DNA from: Bin87 sp965219925
GTDB lineage: Bacteria; Chloroflexota; Dehalococcoidia; Lucifugimonadales; UBA3495
DNA length: 64,000 nt
Assembly (NCBI GenBank): GCA_965219925.1
Contig: OZ244795.1
Span: 682,001-746,000 of the forward strand
Reading direction: 5' to 3'
In this document: piece after piece, positions 17,860-25,565 of the stretch
How positions within the stretch are numbered: the first letter of the stretch is position 1
How the letters are laid out: each line of letters begins with the position of its first letter
Position numbers and translations under genes: made by a program
Notes under the pieces: generated by a model
Databases searched by the model: none
The model's input: only the letters and a program-made list of their open reading frames with translations
What the model was told of the DNA's origin: nothing

Positions 17860-18285
17860 ATGCCACAGATTAAGCACATCGCCATCGCCACCAACGATGC
17901 TGAAAAGACTGCCAAGTTCTACTCCGAGGTTTTCGGCCTCCGCCAGGTCGCCCAGTTGGACGGCGAAAATGCCAAGGGCTTCATGCTGAGCGACGGCAAC
18001 GTCAACATGGCCATCCTGGACTTCAAGAACGACACCGTAGCCGGCGAGCGCGGCAAGGACTGGGAAGGCATCCATCACATCGGCTTTGAAGTTGAAGACC
18101 TGGAAGACATCGAGAAGCGGCTGATGGAAAACAACTCCAAGCCCATGGACGCGGTCAACAACGCGCTCCACGCCGGCATGGGCGGCCCGCGCACAGAGAA
18201 CGTAGAGACCAAGTACGAGGGCCCCAACGGCGAGATGATCGACGTCTCCGGAACCGGCTGGGTCGGGACCCGCGGCCTGGATTAA
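17860..18285 (+). CDS. VOC (glyoxalase/dioxygenase) family protein
   Basis: This is a metal-binding vicinal-oxygen-chelate fold. The 141-aa product starts MPQIKHIAIATNDAEKTAKF, with YSEVFGLRQVAQL and a second module starting GIHHIGFEVEDLEDIEKRL. It ends YEGPNGEMIDVSGTGW, in which Glu is a typical metal ligand. A strong AAGGAGG lies 8 bases before ATG 17860. Single-domain VOC proteins include methylmalonyl-CoA epimerase, lactoylglutathione lyase and ring-cleavage enzymes, and the sequence does not let me choose. It appears monocistronic, followed by a hairpin at 18314. Confidence 0.85.
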   Translation: MPQIKHIAIATNDAEKTAKFYSEVFGLRQVAQLDGENAKGFMLSDGNVNMAILDFKNDTVAGERGKDWEGIHHIGFEVEDLEDIEKRLMENNSKPMDAVNNALHAGMGGPRTENVETKYEGPNGEMIDVSGTGWVGTRGLD

Positions 18286-18313
18286 ACCCTCACTCACCAA
18301 CGGCTCATAATTT

Positions 18314-18338
18314 AGGGGCGGGTTTCAAACCCGCCCCT
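18314..18338. terminator. Strong hairpin after the VOC gene
   Basis: AGGGGCGGGTTT (18314-18325) and AAACCCGCCCCT (18327-18338) form a 12-bp perfect stem with a one-base nominal loop (the inner pairs probably open). It has no good T-run on the plus strand and TAAATT on the minus. The sequence is a widespread intergenic hairpin type and could terminate both converging genes. Confidence 0.55.
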
Positions 18339-18384
18339 ACGCGTTCACGAATCGTTGAGGTCGAAGCGTATCGGCGATTTTCGC

Positions 18385-18882
18385 CTACATGAACATATGG
18401 AAGTTGGCGATGATGACGTCCTCTTGTATCTGGTTCCAGGCTACTCTCTTATCGGTTATCATTTCTTCCATGATTCCGGCGTCGCTCAGAAACCGATCGT
18501 TCCAGAGGCTGTCGCCGAACTGCATCGCCTCCAGGGGCCGGATAAACCCATTGAGAATCATTCCGGTGCGATGTTCCTGGCTGATGATTGAGAGGCAGAA
18601 GTCGTCATCGTCGCCGCGGGAACCGTCGGCGGGCCCACCATAGTAGTACACGCGCATCTCGATTCCCTGGGATTCGGGAGCGCCGTTAACGAAATAAACG
18701 CTCTCCCCCGAACTAGCTCCGCTTGCCTGCGTATTTCTCTCCCATTCGCAGTTCTCGTCTTGCAGGTACCGGTTCAACTCATTCGCCTCCTGATGCCTCA
18801 GAAAGCGTATCGCCCAAAGAATCGCTCCTGCAACAACCAGGACAGCGACTACGATGATGGCTATAATCCCAATAATTGGCAT
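18385..18882 (-). CDS. Membrane-anchored hypothetical protein
   Basis: The 165-aa product has an N-terminal hydrophobic helix (residues 1-28, PIIGIIAIIVVAVLVVAGAI), then a 135-residue soluble part rich in Asp, Glu and aromatic residues with two Cys. It looks like a single-pass inner-membrane protein with one globular domain outside or inside. I recognise no family. It is convergent with the VOC gene and lies just downstream of the DUF35/thiolase pair on the same strand, with an AT-rich 75-base gap. Confidence 0.7.
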   Translation of the reverse strand: MPIIGIIAIIVVAVLVVAGAILWAIRFLRHQEANELNRYLQDENCEWERNTQASGASSGESVYFVNGAPESQGIEMRVYYYGGPADGSRGDDDDFCLSIISQEHRTGMILNGFIRPLEAMQFGDSLWNDRFLSDAGIMEEMITDKRVAWNQIQEDVIIANFHMFM

Positions 18883-18958
18883 TTTATCTACTTACGCCCT
18901 CCTATTAGACGAATACTTCCGGAAATCAACCGGTCCAGTGCGTTTGATTCTGCGTCCC

Positions 18959-19378
18959 CTACGCGGGGCGAAACACCAGCCCCGGGTCATCTGCGTCGAT
19001 TTCATCCAGCGCCAGCACTACCGGCAAATCGACCGGTATGTTCTGCGGGTTGGAGGCGTCCACCCCCGAGATACGGGCGCTGATTCGTGGCCCTTCTTCC
19101 AGGGTCACTATCCCCGTGCAATACGGATTGTTCCTCCCGTAGCCTTTAGCCTCCAGTGAAGCCGGAGCCACTGAGATGCAGGTGAAGGTGCTCAATGTCG
19201 CCCGCCCGCTGAGTTCGTGCCACTCCATATTGCGGCTGTGGCTCACCGGATCGATCGGCCGCGCTTCTGCATAAACGTTGCCGTTCTCCCGGCAGCGCAC
19301 TCCCATGAAGCGGCCCTCTTTCAGAAAGGCGTAGAACGATGCTGCGTTGAACGGTCGTGATTCGGCTTCGGTAGTCAT
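18959..19378 (-). CDS. DUF35 OB-fold acyl-CoA-associated protein
   Basis: Such proteins (Zn ribbon plus OB fold) partner thiolases or acyl-CoA dehydrogenase-like enzymes in fatty-acid, sterol side-chain or polyketide-type metabolism. In this 139-aa protein the OB fold is clear (LSGRATLSTFTCISVAP, NPYCTGIVTLEEGPRISARISG). The N-terminal rubredoxin-like ribbon is degenerate: only Cys29 of the expected four zinc Cys remains. The gene follows the thiolase gene by 10 bases on the same strand, the standard pairing, so the two probably form a complex. Confidence 0.88.
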   Translation of the reverse strand: MTTEAESRPFNAASFYAFLKEGRFMGVRCRENGNVYAEARPIDPVSHSRNMEWHELSGRATLSTFTCISVAPASLEAKGYGRNNPYCTGIVTLEEGPRISARISGVDASNPQNIPVDLPVVLALDEIDADDPGLVFRPA

Positions 19379-19388
19379 CGGACGCCCC

Positions 19389-20663
19389 CTAGCCGCGTTG
19401 CAGCACGTGGACGACGCAGGTGCCGCCGGTGCCGCCCACGTTATGAGTCAATCCAAACTCCAGGTTGGGACTGGTCAGTTGACGCTCGCCCGCTTCACCC
19501 CTCAACTGCTTGAACACTTCGATTACCTGTGCAACGCCGCTGGCGCCTACCGGATGACCCTTGGCCTTCAGGCCGCCGCTGGTGTTGATGGGCCGGTCTC
19601 CGGTGCGAGCGGTACGGCCCTCGTCCACTGCGTGAGGACCCTCGCCCGGTGCGAAGAAACCCAAATCCTCACTCGCCACGATTTCGGCAATGGTAAAACA
19701 GTCATGGACTTCGGCCACGCCGACGTTTTCCGGGCCAATACCTGCCATAGCGTAGGCTTCTGCCGAAGCAATCTTGGCGGCGGACAAAGATGTCAGCTCC
19801 TCGGCGTCGTGGAGCGGGCGCCCGGTGGCCTGCCCCATACCGGCAAGATGCACCGGCTGGTCGGTAAACTGGCTGGCGATTTCGCTGGCAACCAGCAACA
19901 CGCACGATGCCCCGTCCGTAATTGGAGCGCAGTCGTAGAGACGCAGCGGCCAGGCGATCCATGGATTGGACCGGGCGTCATTCAGGAAATCCAGTTCATC
20001 TGCCCATTCGGGCACCGTCTCACCCCGTTGTTCCGCCCGCGCCCGGCGCCGGTCCATCATGTCGCGGACAGTAACCTGAAACTGTGCCTTGGGATTGAGT
20101 TTGCCGTTTTCGTGGTTCTTGATGCCAACCTTCAGCAGGTGATTCAGATTGGTTTCGTACCGGTCCATGTGAGCCTTGGCGATGGCTCCGAAGATGCCCG
20201 GGAAAGTCAGCCCGGCCGGCACTTCATAAAGACCATCGGCGGCAGACGCCAGCACGTCGGTAACCCCTTCGGTAGGCAGGGAGGTCATCTTCTCCACGCC
20301 TCCCACCATCACCACGTCATACATGCCGCTGGCGATGGCCATCACGCCCTCGCGCAGTGCGCTGCCGCTGCTGGCGCAGGCATTCTCCACACGGGTGATT
20401 GGCGTGGGAGTCATCCCCAGCCAGTCGGCCATAATGGGGGCGGTGTGACCCTGGTGCTCGAAAAGATCGGCAGAGTAGTTGCCCAGATAACCGGCCTCGA
20501 TGTCCTGCGCCGAAATTCCCTGATCGATATTGTCCTGCATGTCGTGAAACGCTTCGACGAACAGGTCGCGGCTGGACTTGTCAGGGTAGGCGCCGAATTG
20601 GGAGAGGCCGGCGCCAACGATAGAAACCTGGCGGGCCAGACGGCGGGGGCGAGTAGTGGCCAT
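19389..20663 (-). CDS. Thiolase family protein (SCP2-type)
   Basis: The thiolase fold does Claisen condensation or thiolytic cleavage of acyl-CoA. The 424-aa product shows the nucleophile Cys in ENACASSGSALREG, the second-half His motif NTSGGLKAKGHPVGASG, and a C-terminal GGTGGTCVVHVL with the catalytic Cys. AAGGAG precedes ATG 20663. With the DUF35 partner immediately downstream, it belongs to the archaeal/SCP2 class that works as a thiolase-DUF35 complex. The substrate cannot be read from sequence. Confidence 0.93.
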   Translation of the reverse strand: MATTRPRRLARQVSIVGAGLSQFGAYPDKSSRDLFVEAFHDMQDNIDQGISAQDIEAGYLGNYSADLFEHQGHTAPIMADWLGMTPTPITRVENACASSGSALREGVMAIASGMYDVVMVGGVEKMTSLPTEGVTDVLASAADGLYEVPAGLTFPGIFGAIAKAHMDRYETNLNHLLKVGIKNHENGKLNPKAQFQVTVRDMMDRRRARAEQRGETVPEWADELDFLNDARSNPWIAWPLRLYDCAPITDGASCVLLVASEIASQFTDQPVHLAGMGQATGRPLHDAEELTSLSAAKIASAEAYAMAGIGPENVGVAEVHDCFTIAEIVASEDLGFFAPGEGPHAVDEGRTARTGDRPINTSGGLKAKGHPVGASGVAQVIEVFKQLRGEAGERQLTSPNLEFGLTHNVGGTGGTCVVHVLQRG

Positions 20664-20746
20664 TGGTAAACTCCTTGGTGATTGTAGGGGCTTATCCTAC
20701 CCCAAAAATACCCAAAATTACCAGTATGGTAGCGAGCCGGGGCGGG

Positions 20747-20887
20747 GCCTTTCGGTTTTCCTCATGTCATTGCGAGCGCAGCGTGGCAATCTCGCCGCCG
20801 TAGCAATGATGGTTCCCCGGCACGTGCTCAACCTCAACGAGATTGCCACGTCGCTGCGCTCCTCGCAATGACAACCGAATGACCCTG
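20747..20887. repeat. Dispersed palindromic repeat copy C (GACCCTG-ended type)
   Basis: The core 20766-20872 (GTCATTGCGAGCGCAGCGTGG to CTCCTCGCAATGAC) is almost exactly the reverse complement of the copy at 45645-45751. It is extended by CTTTCGGTTTTCCTCAT on the left and AACCGAATGACCCTG on the right. It sits at the 3' end of a decayed membrane-protein gene, whose frame runs into it. Confidence 0.9.
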
Positions 20888-21231
20888 CGAGCCAGGGGAG
20901 GTAGGCACGCATAATCGCGGTGCGCCAGCTTTCAGATTGGGCATTTCTCCGTAAGAGGACGTAAGGCGAGATTGCGGCGGTTGACAAAAAGACCGCTATC
21001 CAAAAAATCGACAGCGTATCTAACGCGCTCACCGCTCGACCTAGGAGCAATGGAAAAAGAGAGTACGCAACAGTGAACCCCCCCAGCCGTCCATAAGCTC
21101 AGGATTCGCGGGGTCTATACCCGTACAAAAGGACACCGGGGCGAAAATTGCCCAAGGGATGATGATGAGAGAGAGGACAAAAAACGGAACCAGAAAGACC
21201 CCCAGGGGGCGAGTTCTTTCAGCTTCTCCAT
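20882..21231 (-). pseudogene. Frameshifted small membrane-protein gene
   Basis: Minus-strand ATG 21231 (MEKLKELAPWG) has a GGGGTGA site before it. If the frame is shifted at C5TG5 (near 21203) and again at G7 (near 21079), a continuous protein with three hydrophobic segments appears: VFLVPFFVLSLIIIPWAIFA, TLSIFWIAVFLSTAAISPYVLL, and a final RAYLPWLAGSFG entering the repeat. Each break is at a homopolymer, so it may be a sequencing error rather than true decay. No family is recognised. Confidence 0.5.
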
Positions 21232-21461
21232 AGCGTCACCCCTATCTCAGAGCCGCCGGCTTTAGGGTGATTATACCATTGGCCAGCCGGTTCTCCTGTG
21301 CCAAGTAAGAGTCTATCGCAACCGCCGCCTGCGATTACTTCTCTTATGTGATACGGGGGTGCTTCGGGAGGAGAAAATACCGTATCTGCTTTCAGGCTTC
21401 TGATTACCCGAGCCAATTCCTTTGGTGTGGCCGGTTCCGTTGCGGCAATCCGACCAGGTCG

Positions 21462-22028
21462 TCAGCGCCCAGCCGAGAGGTTGCCGACGCTGTAGGCCGC
21501 CTCCCGGATGGCCGAAGCCAACCTTTCCACCGATTCCCGTTCGTCGTGGTGGCCGAGAGATACTCGGGCATCCTGGCCGGTGACCGCCAGGGCCACGCAG
21601 TACTTGGTTTTTTTGGGGGTTGCCAAGCGTGTCACCCAACCCCCGAGCAATCCCACCAACAAACCAGCCAGGATACCTGCCCCGCAAATGGCCCAAAAGG
21701 TCCAAGGCTCTGGTTCAAAAGGTCCGTAGTCGCTCCAATTCGGATTACGCACATAATCGCCTGGGGCTGACTCAATTTCAATCCCCAAATAAAACAGGAC
21801 GGTGAGCACCAGGGTCCACATCACGGCAATAAACGGGAGAAACGCTATCCCAAATCCTGCAAATTGCACAACTTTCCCAACTAACTTCCAAAACCGGTGC
21901 GTACCGTCGCGGTCGTCCACTGTTTCCCGCTCGATGGCGATGTCAATCACCCGGTGCACTGACAATGCGCCAGCTGGGTAACTTATGCTGTGCTGCGAAA
22001 CACGGACCCCATTATCATCGTAGAACAC
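21462..22028 (-). CDS. DUF6232-like two-helix membrane protein
   Basis: The 188-aa product begins (GTG)FYDDNGVRVSQHSISYPAGALSVHRV, a pattern of DUF6232-type proteins (small beta domain). Two membrane helices follow (GIAFLPFIAVMWTLVLTVLF; FWAICGAGILAGLLVGLLGGW) and then a C-terminal beta domain (TPKKTKYCVALAVTGQDARV). It is a close paralogue of the C-terminal part of the gene just upstream. It lies in the same frame as that gene, separated by a single TAG and one codon, so it may be a stop-start coupled gene or a read-through extension. Confidence 0.7.
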   Translation of the reverse strand: MFYDDNGVRVSQHSISYPAGALSVHRVIDIAIERETVDDRDGTHRFWKLVGKVVQFAGFGIAFLPFIAVMWTLVLTVLFYLGIEIESAPGDYVRNPNWSDYGPFEPEPWTFWAICGAGILAGLLVGLLGGWVTRLATPKKTKYCVALAVTGQDARVSLGHHDERESVERLASAIREAAYSVGNLSAGR

Positions 22029-22031
22029 CCG

Positions 22032-23846
22032 CTACGGCTCCGGGCCAGGAAACGCTGGGGCATTTGCCGGAGCAACGCCGGCCGCGCCAGCAGCTCTGGC
22101 CAGTTCGATCGCTGATACTATTCTTTCCACCTCCACTCGCTCCTCGTATTCGCCGGAATAAAGCCTCTCTCTCTCACCGGTTACGTCGATGCCGGCGCGA
22201 TATTTGGTAGTTTTGGCCGTGCCCCATTCGACGATTTTGTGTCCTAACAAAGCCGCCAATATCGCCCCCAGGATAACGGCTCCAACAAAGAGCCAACCTC
22301 CCACTGTCGAAGGGTCGATCAAAGACCGGATTTCCTCCGCGAGATCATCCCACTTCTCCCCGAGATCCCCCAGGAAAGGGAATAAAGGTTTACCCCCTGA
22401 GTAAGGGTCGGCAAACTTGCTCTCTGATGTGAGACCAAAGTGATCTAGAACGGCAAAAAGAACCCCCCATAAGAAAATAATCGAAAGCACCGTAGCGCCC
22501 GACCCGGGCAGGTATTTTATAAGGTTGCCGACGACTTTCAAGAACTTATTCGAACCCGTTTCTGCCTCCACTTCCACCGCGTCCACAACCGCAGACTTGA
22601 CTCTGTTCATTGTCACGGTTTTGCCGGGGAACCGCAAAAGGTTCGCGGACACAAAAACCCGGCCGGCATCGTAGAACACCTGCTGCGGCTCCGGGCTGGT
22701 AAGCACTGGGGCATTTGCCGGAGCAACGGAGGCCGCGCCCTGCTCCCGCGGCTCGCCGGAAGGATGCGCCACGTCCTCGGTATCCGCTTCGTCCACCCCT
22801 TCGTTCCGTCCGGTCAGGTTCCACGTTTTCGCAGACAAAAAGAAGTGATATGCCTGGTCCAGGTCCAGCCCCTGCTCTGCGCGGTTCTCGGTCTCGCCAA
22901 ACCAGCTTGGGGCCGGAACGGCATCGTTCAACCACGGCCCGGCAGCATCCAGTGCGATTGCATACGCCAGCATCTGGTCCGAACCATCCACAACGTGCCC
23001 CGGGCCCAGACCCGCCAGGTATTCCTTCAGCCCCAACCACTGGCCGATCTCATTCAAACCCGACTCAGTAGGTTTGAGTTTGCCTACATTAGTGGAATCA
23101 AAAATCAGAAAGTATATGAACCCCAGGACGCCGCCGGCGATTGCGTTGATCCACCACTGGGAAATCCATAGTTCCAGCCACAACCCCACGCCAACTCCCA
23201 ACAGGACCACCGCCAGTATTACCGTCCGCGCACCCCGTACGTGGTGTTCCCGCATTACTCGTATCGGGTTATCGCTGAAAAGCCCCTGGTATTGCAGATA
23301 CTCTCCCAGCCCATCACCCACGGCTTCTTTCTGCTCCTCCAGCCGCTCACCCATTCGCTCTACCGTGACCGGCCCCGTGGGTAGCCGGTCGCACACCAGA
23401 CGCTCCCAATCGAAGTTCGGCGACTCCCGGGCAGTCAGCTTGTAGGCATATCCACCTCCTCGCCTAGCCCTCCTGACCGGCATGATTTCCAGCATGCCTC
23501 TTTGGCACATCTCGATTACCGACGCCAGTAAAGTGCGGTCGTTGACCTGCCGGCTCTCCAGCACGGAAACCGCCGCTGCCGACAGCCCACTGGGTGGTCC
23601 GGTTACCGGCTCGATCAACTTGGGATGCTTGGCTTTTCTCCACTTGAAATCCAGGATCCAGAGTGGGATGACCAGCAACAGCGCCAGGCCGGTACCGGGT
23701 ACGCGGAAACCCCAGGCCGTTAACTGCTTCCAGCCCATCTCTCCAAAATCAGGGATGACGTATTGCGCGACAACCCCCTCGGGAACCAGCGTGAAAACCA
23801 GCGCTGCGGCAGCGAGAACCAGCAGGATGAACAACAAGCGCCACAT
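22032..23846 (-). CDS. DUF2207-like membrane protein with C-terminal DUF6232-like module
   Basis: I start at ATG 23846 (GGAGG 7 bases before), which gives 604 aa. Residues 1-60 hold two membrane helices. The 60-330 part resembles the cytoplasmic half of DUF2207 proteins (AAAVSVLESRQVNDRTLLAS, YKLTARES), with another helix pair near 215-255. A Pro/Ala-rich linker (PANAPVLTSPEP) leads to QQVFYDAGRVFVSANLL, the DUF6232-like module with two helices and a KTTKYRAGIDVTGERERL end. It then repeats the linker (PANAPAFPGPEP) and stops at TAG. The next gene is the same module again. Function unknown. Confidence 0.75.
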   Translation of the reverse strand: MWRLLFILLVLAAAALVFTLVPEGVVAQYVIPDFGEMGWKQLTAWGFRVPGTGLALLLVIPLWILDFKWRKAKHPKLIEPVTGPPSGLSAAAVSVLESRQVNDRTLLASVIEMCQRGMLEIMPVRRARRGGGYAYKLTARESPNFDWERLVCDRLPTGPVTVERMGERLEEQKEAVGDGLGEYLQYQGLFSDNPIRVMREHHVRGARTVILAVVLLGVGVGLWLELWISQWWINAIAGGVLGFIYFLIFDSTNVGKLKPTESGLNEIGQWLGLKEYLAGLGPGHVVDGSDQMLAYAIALDAAGPWLNDAVPAPSWFGETENRAEQGLDLDQAYHFFLSAKTWNLTGRNEGVDEADTEDVAHPSGEPREQGAASVAPANAPVLTSPEPQQVFYDAGRVFVSANLLRFPGKTVTMNRVKSAVVDAVEVEAETGSNKFLKVVGNLIKYLPGSGATVLSIIFLWGVLFAVLDHFGLTSESKFADPYSGGKPLFPFLGDLGEKWDDLAEEIRSLIDPSTVGGWLFVGAVILGAILAALLGHKIVEWGTAKTTKYRAGIDVTGERERLYSGEYEERVEVERIVSAIELARAAGAAGVAPANAPAFPGPEP

Positions 23847-23950
23847 AATTTCCTCCCCATCGGAATATGCACCGCCGCCCCAATCCCGGCCCGCTTCCGG
23901 GAACCACACACATTGCCGGAGACCGGGCAGCTCTGCTGCCGCCGGATAGG

Positions 23951-24505
23951 CTAAAACCAGGGCCGCTTCTGGGTAACGTAGCGCGCCTCAAATTCCTCGT
24001 CAGACTTGGTGAGGTAAATGATGCCCTCAACCAATCCAACCACTCCTGAGGCCATGATGACCAGCCAACCAAGCAAAAAAAAGAGACCGCCAATAAGCGC
24101 CCCAAAACCGAAGTAGAAAACCGTAGATAGGATCGCCGCGACGATAAACAGGAAAATACCGGCGCCGGTCACCGCCACATGGATGATGCCGGGGACGGTG
24201 TTGCCGAGGTAAAACTTGTGGACGCCCAAGTAGCCCAGCACAATGGCAAGCACACCGGCAACGACTCTGCTCTTGGCGCCGGACGAGGAAAACATCGTTG
24301 ACACATCAACTCCACCGCCGCCGCCCAACGCCCGGTACACCCCTACCGCGTCCGTTCCCTGGACTTCAAAGTCCACCCGCATCCCGCGGGCCGGTGGTGT
24401 GCTATCGTTCCATGCGCTCCCCGCAAACGTGTACCGGCTGCCGTCTTCCCCTGAGATAACCCCTTCGTTGGTCTGTGCGGAATAGTCCAGTATCTGACCT
24501 TGCAT
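23951..24505 (-). CDS. Cold-shock-like domain fused to TM2 membrane domain
   Basis: Residues 1-60 (MQGQILDYSAQTNEGVISGE, then RYTFAGSAW) look like a small OB-fold of the cold-shock type. A glycine-rich linker (LGGGGGVD) and a TM2 domain follow: VVAGVLAIVLGYLGVHKFYL, GNTVPGIIHV, then hydrophobic helices and a YLTKSDEEFEARY tail. TM2 domains carry the G-x-H-x-F-Y motif seen here. AAGGAGG lies before ATG 24505. The combination occurs in several bacteria without a known role. It is on the same strand as the DUF2207/DUF6232 genes. Confidence 0.85.
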   Translation of the reverse strand: MQGQILDYSAQTNEGVISGEDGSRYTFAGSAWNDSTPPARGMRVDFEVQGTDAVGVYRALGGGGGVDVSTMFSSSGAKSRVVAGVLAIVLGYLGVHKFYLGNTVPGIIHVAVTGAGIFLFIVAAILSTVFYFGFGALIGGLFFLLGWLVIMASGVVGLVEGIIYLTKSDEEFEARYVTQKRPWF

Positions 24506-24726
24506 TGTTCGCCTCCTTGTATGGCAAGCTAGCGCTCAAGGTGCGCAGTCAGGAAGATTTCAAAATCACCATTCCTGGCGCAATATCAACGCTCGAACAG
24601 GAATCCAAAAACAAAAGAGTGCCGACTATCCCGGCACAGTTTGCAATCTTCTGATGCAATCATCGCCCTTCGCGATTTTGATTATTGTTTCGTATTATAC
24701 ATCGGCATCGCTTAAGCTGCAATCCC

Positions 24727-24845
24727 AGCATCAACTCCACCCCCAGCGCCCCCTCACACCACGCCGCCGCCACAGCTTTGCCTCGGCATCTGTTCACCCA
24801 TGCACATTTGGAGGAACACCGGGATGCGATCGGGTAGCCAGCGGG
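24727..24845 (-). pseudogene. Decayed 3' end of an amidase gene
   Basis: On the minus strand, after one frame change, the sequence reads AEAKL-AAAWCEGALGVELM. This matches AEARLLGAAAWCENALGVDLM at the end of the amidase at 25566-26915, with clear nucleotide similarity. Upstream bases (GGCTACCCGATC...) look like a damaged GLPIGIQ-type segment. Nothing else of the enzyme remains. The rest of 24506-25167 shows only an inverted repeat near its end: a CTAAA-CCAAGGTG arm at 25022-25038 and its inverse at 25150-25172. Confidence 0.55.
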
Positions 24846-25167
24846 ACAGACACGGTAAAGCGGTCAGACCCCGGCGCTCGCCTGGTACCTAGTAGACCAA
24901 CATTCTTGAAATGAAGGGTGTGGAATGCCAGATTGCTCGACGATAGTCTCCATAAAGCCCTGTATGGCCGGGGAAAGGCCCTGTACCAATCAACCCATCA
25001 TTACAAAGATTTCGGACTACTAAACTAAAGCCAAGGTGGGATGTACATTCGAGGGGCGATGAAGATTGGCTCGGTTGCGCCGGTAAAGCCCTCTCATCAG
25101 TACTTGGAGGATGATCCGGCACCGCTGCTTGACTTACACTATCTGCGCATTTCACCTTGGTTTAGGT

Positions 25168-25503
25168 TTAGTATGGTTCTGGACCATAGTCGTTAGGGCC
25201 ATCGCTACCCATCAGGGTAAATATCAACAACACTATTCCGCCGAACGGCACAAAACTAATCAGAATCCACCATCCACTGCGTCCGGTGTCGTGAAGCCGC
25301 CGAACCAACACCGCCAAACTCGGTATGATCGTGGCCAGATAATAGATCCCAAAGAGGATGAAAAACACCCAGCCAACCGTAACTCCCAAGATCAACAACA
25401 CAACCGAAACAATGGCATGGATTAGGTAAAACAACCAGTACTCTGTCCGCTTGGCTCTCCCGCTAAAATCAAAGTACTTGGCGAATACTTCAAGATAAGG
25501 CAT
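25168..25503 (-). CDS. DUF805 small membrane protein
   Basis: The 111-aa product begins YLEVFAKYFDFSGRAKRTEYWLF and has three membrane helices, the last hairpin separated by VRRLHDTGRSGWW. These are the two hallmarks of DUF805 (YhaH-like) proteins. Full family length. GAGGAAAAGGG precedes ATG 25503. The function of the family is unknown; it is an inner-membrane protein. It is transcribed in the same direction as the upstream amidase, with a 62-base gap. Confidence 0.92.
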   Translation of the reverse strand: MPYLEVFAKYFDFSGRAKRTEYWLFYLIHAIVSVVLLILGVTVGWVFFILFGIYYLATIIPSLAVLVRRLHDTGRSGWWILISFVPFGGIVLLIFTLMGSDGPNDYGPEPY

Positions 25504-25565
25504 CCCTTTTCCTCCAATGATTTGTAGACTTCATTACACGTTGCATTTGTGACTACCCACATCTG

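Noticed and set aside
19347..20669. 440-codon plus-strand frame opposite the thiolase
   Set aside because: It is a shadow of the high-GC thiolase gene; the minus-strand product has full thiolase motifs.
21219..21460. 65-codon minus-strand frame (TTG start) downstream of the DUF6232-like gene
   Set aside because: It has some protein-like codons but no recognisable motif or good start. It overlaps the decayed membrane-protein start; kept only as a possibility.
24889..25172. Small frames around the inverted repeat before the DUF805 gene
   Set aside because: They overlap the inverted copy of the DUF805 3' end and show no protein features.
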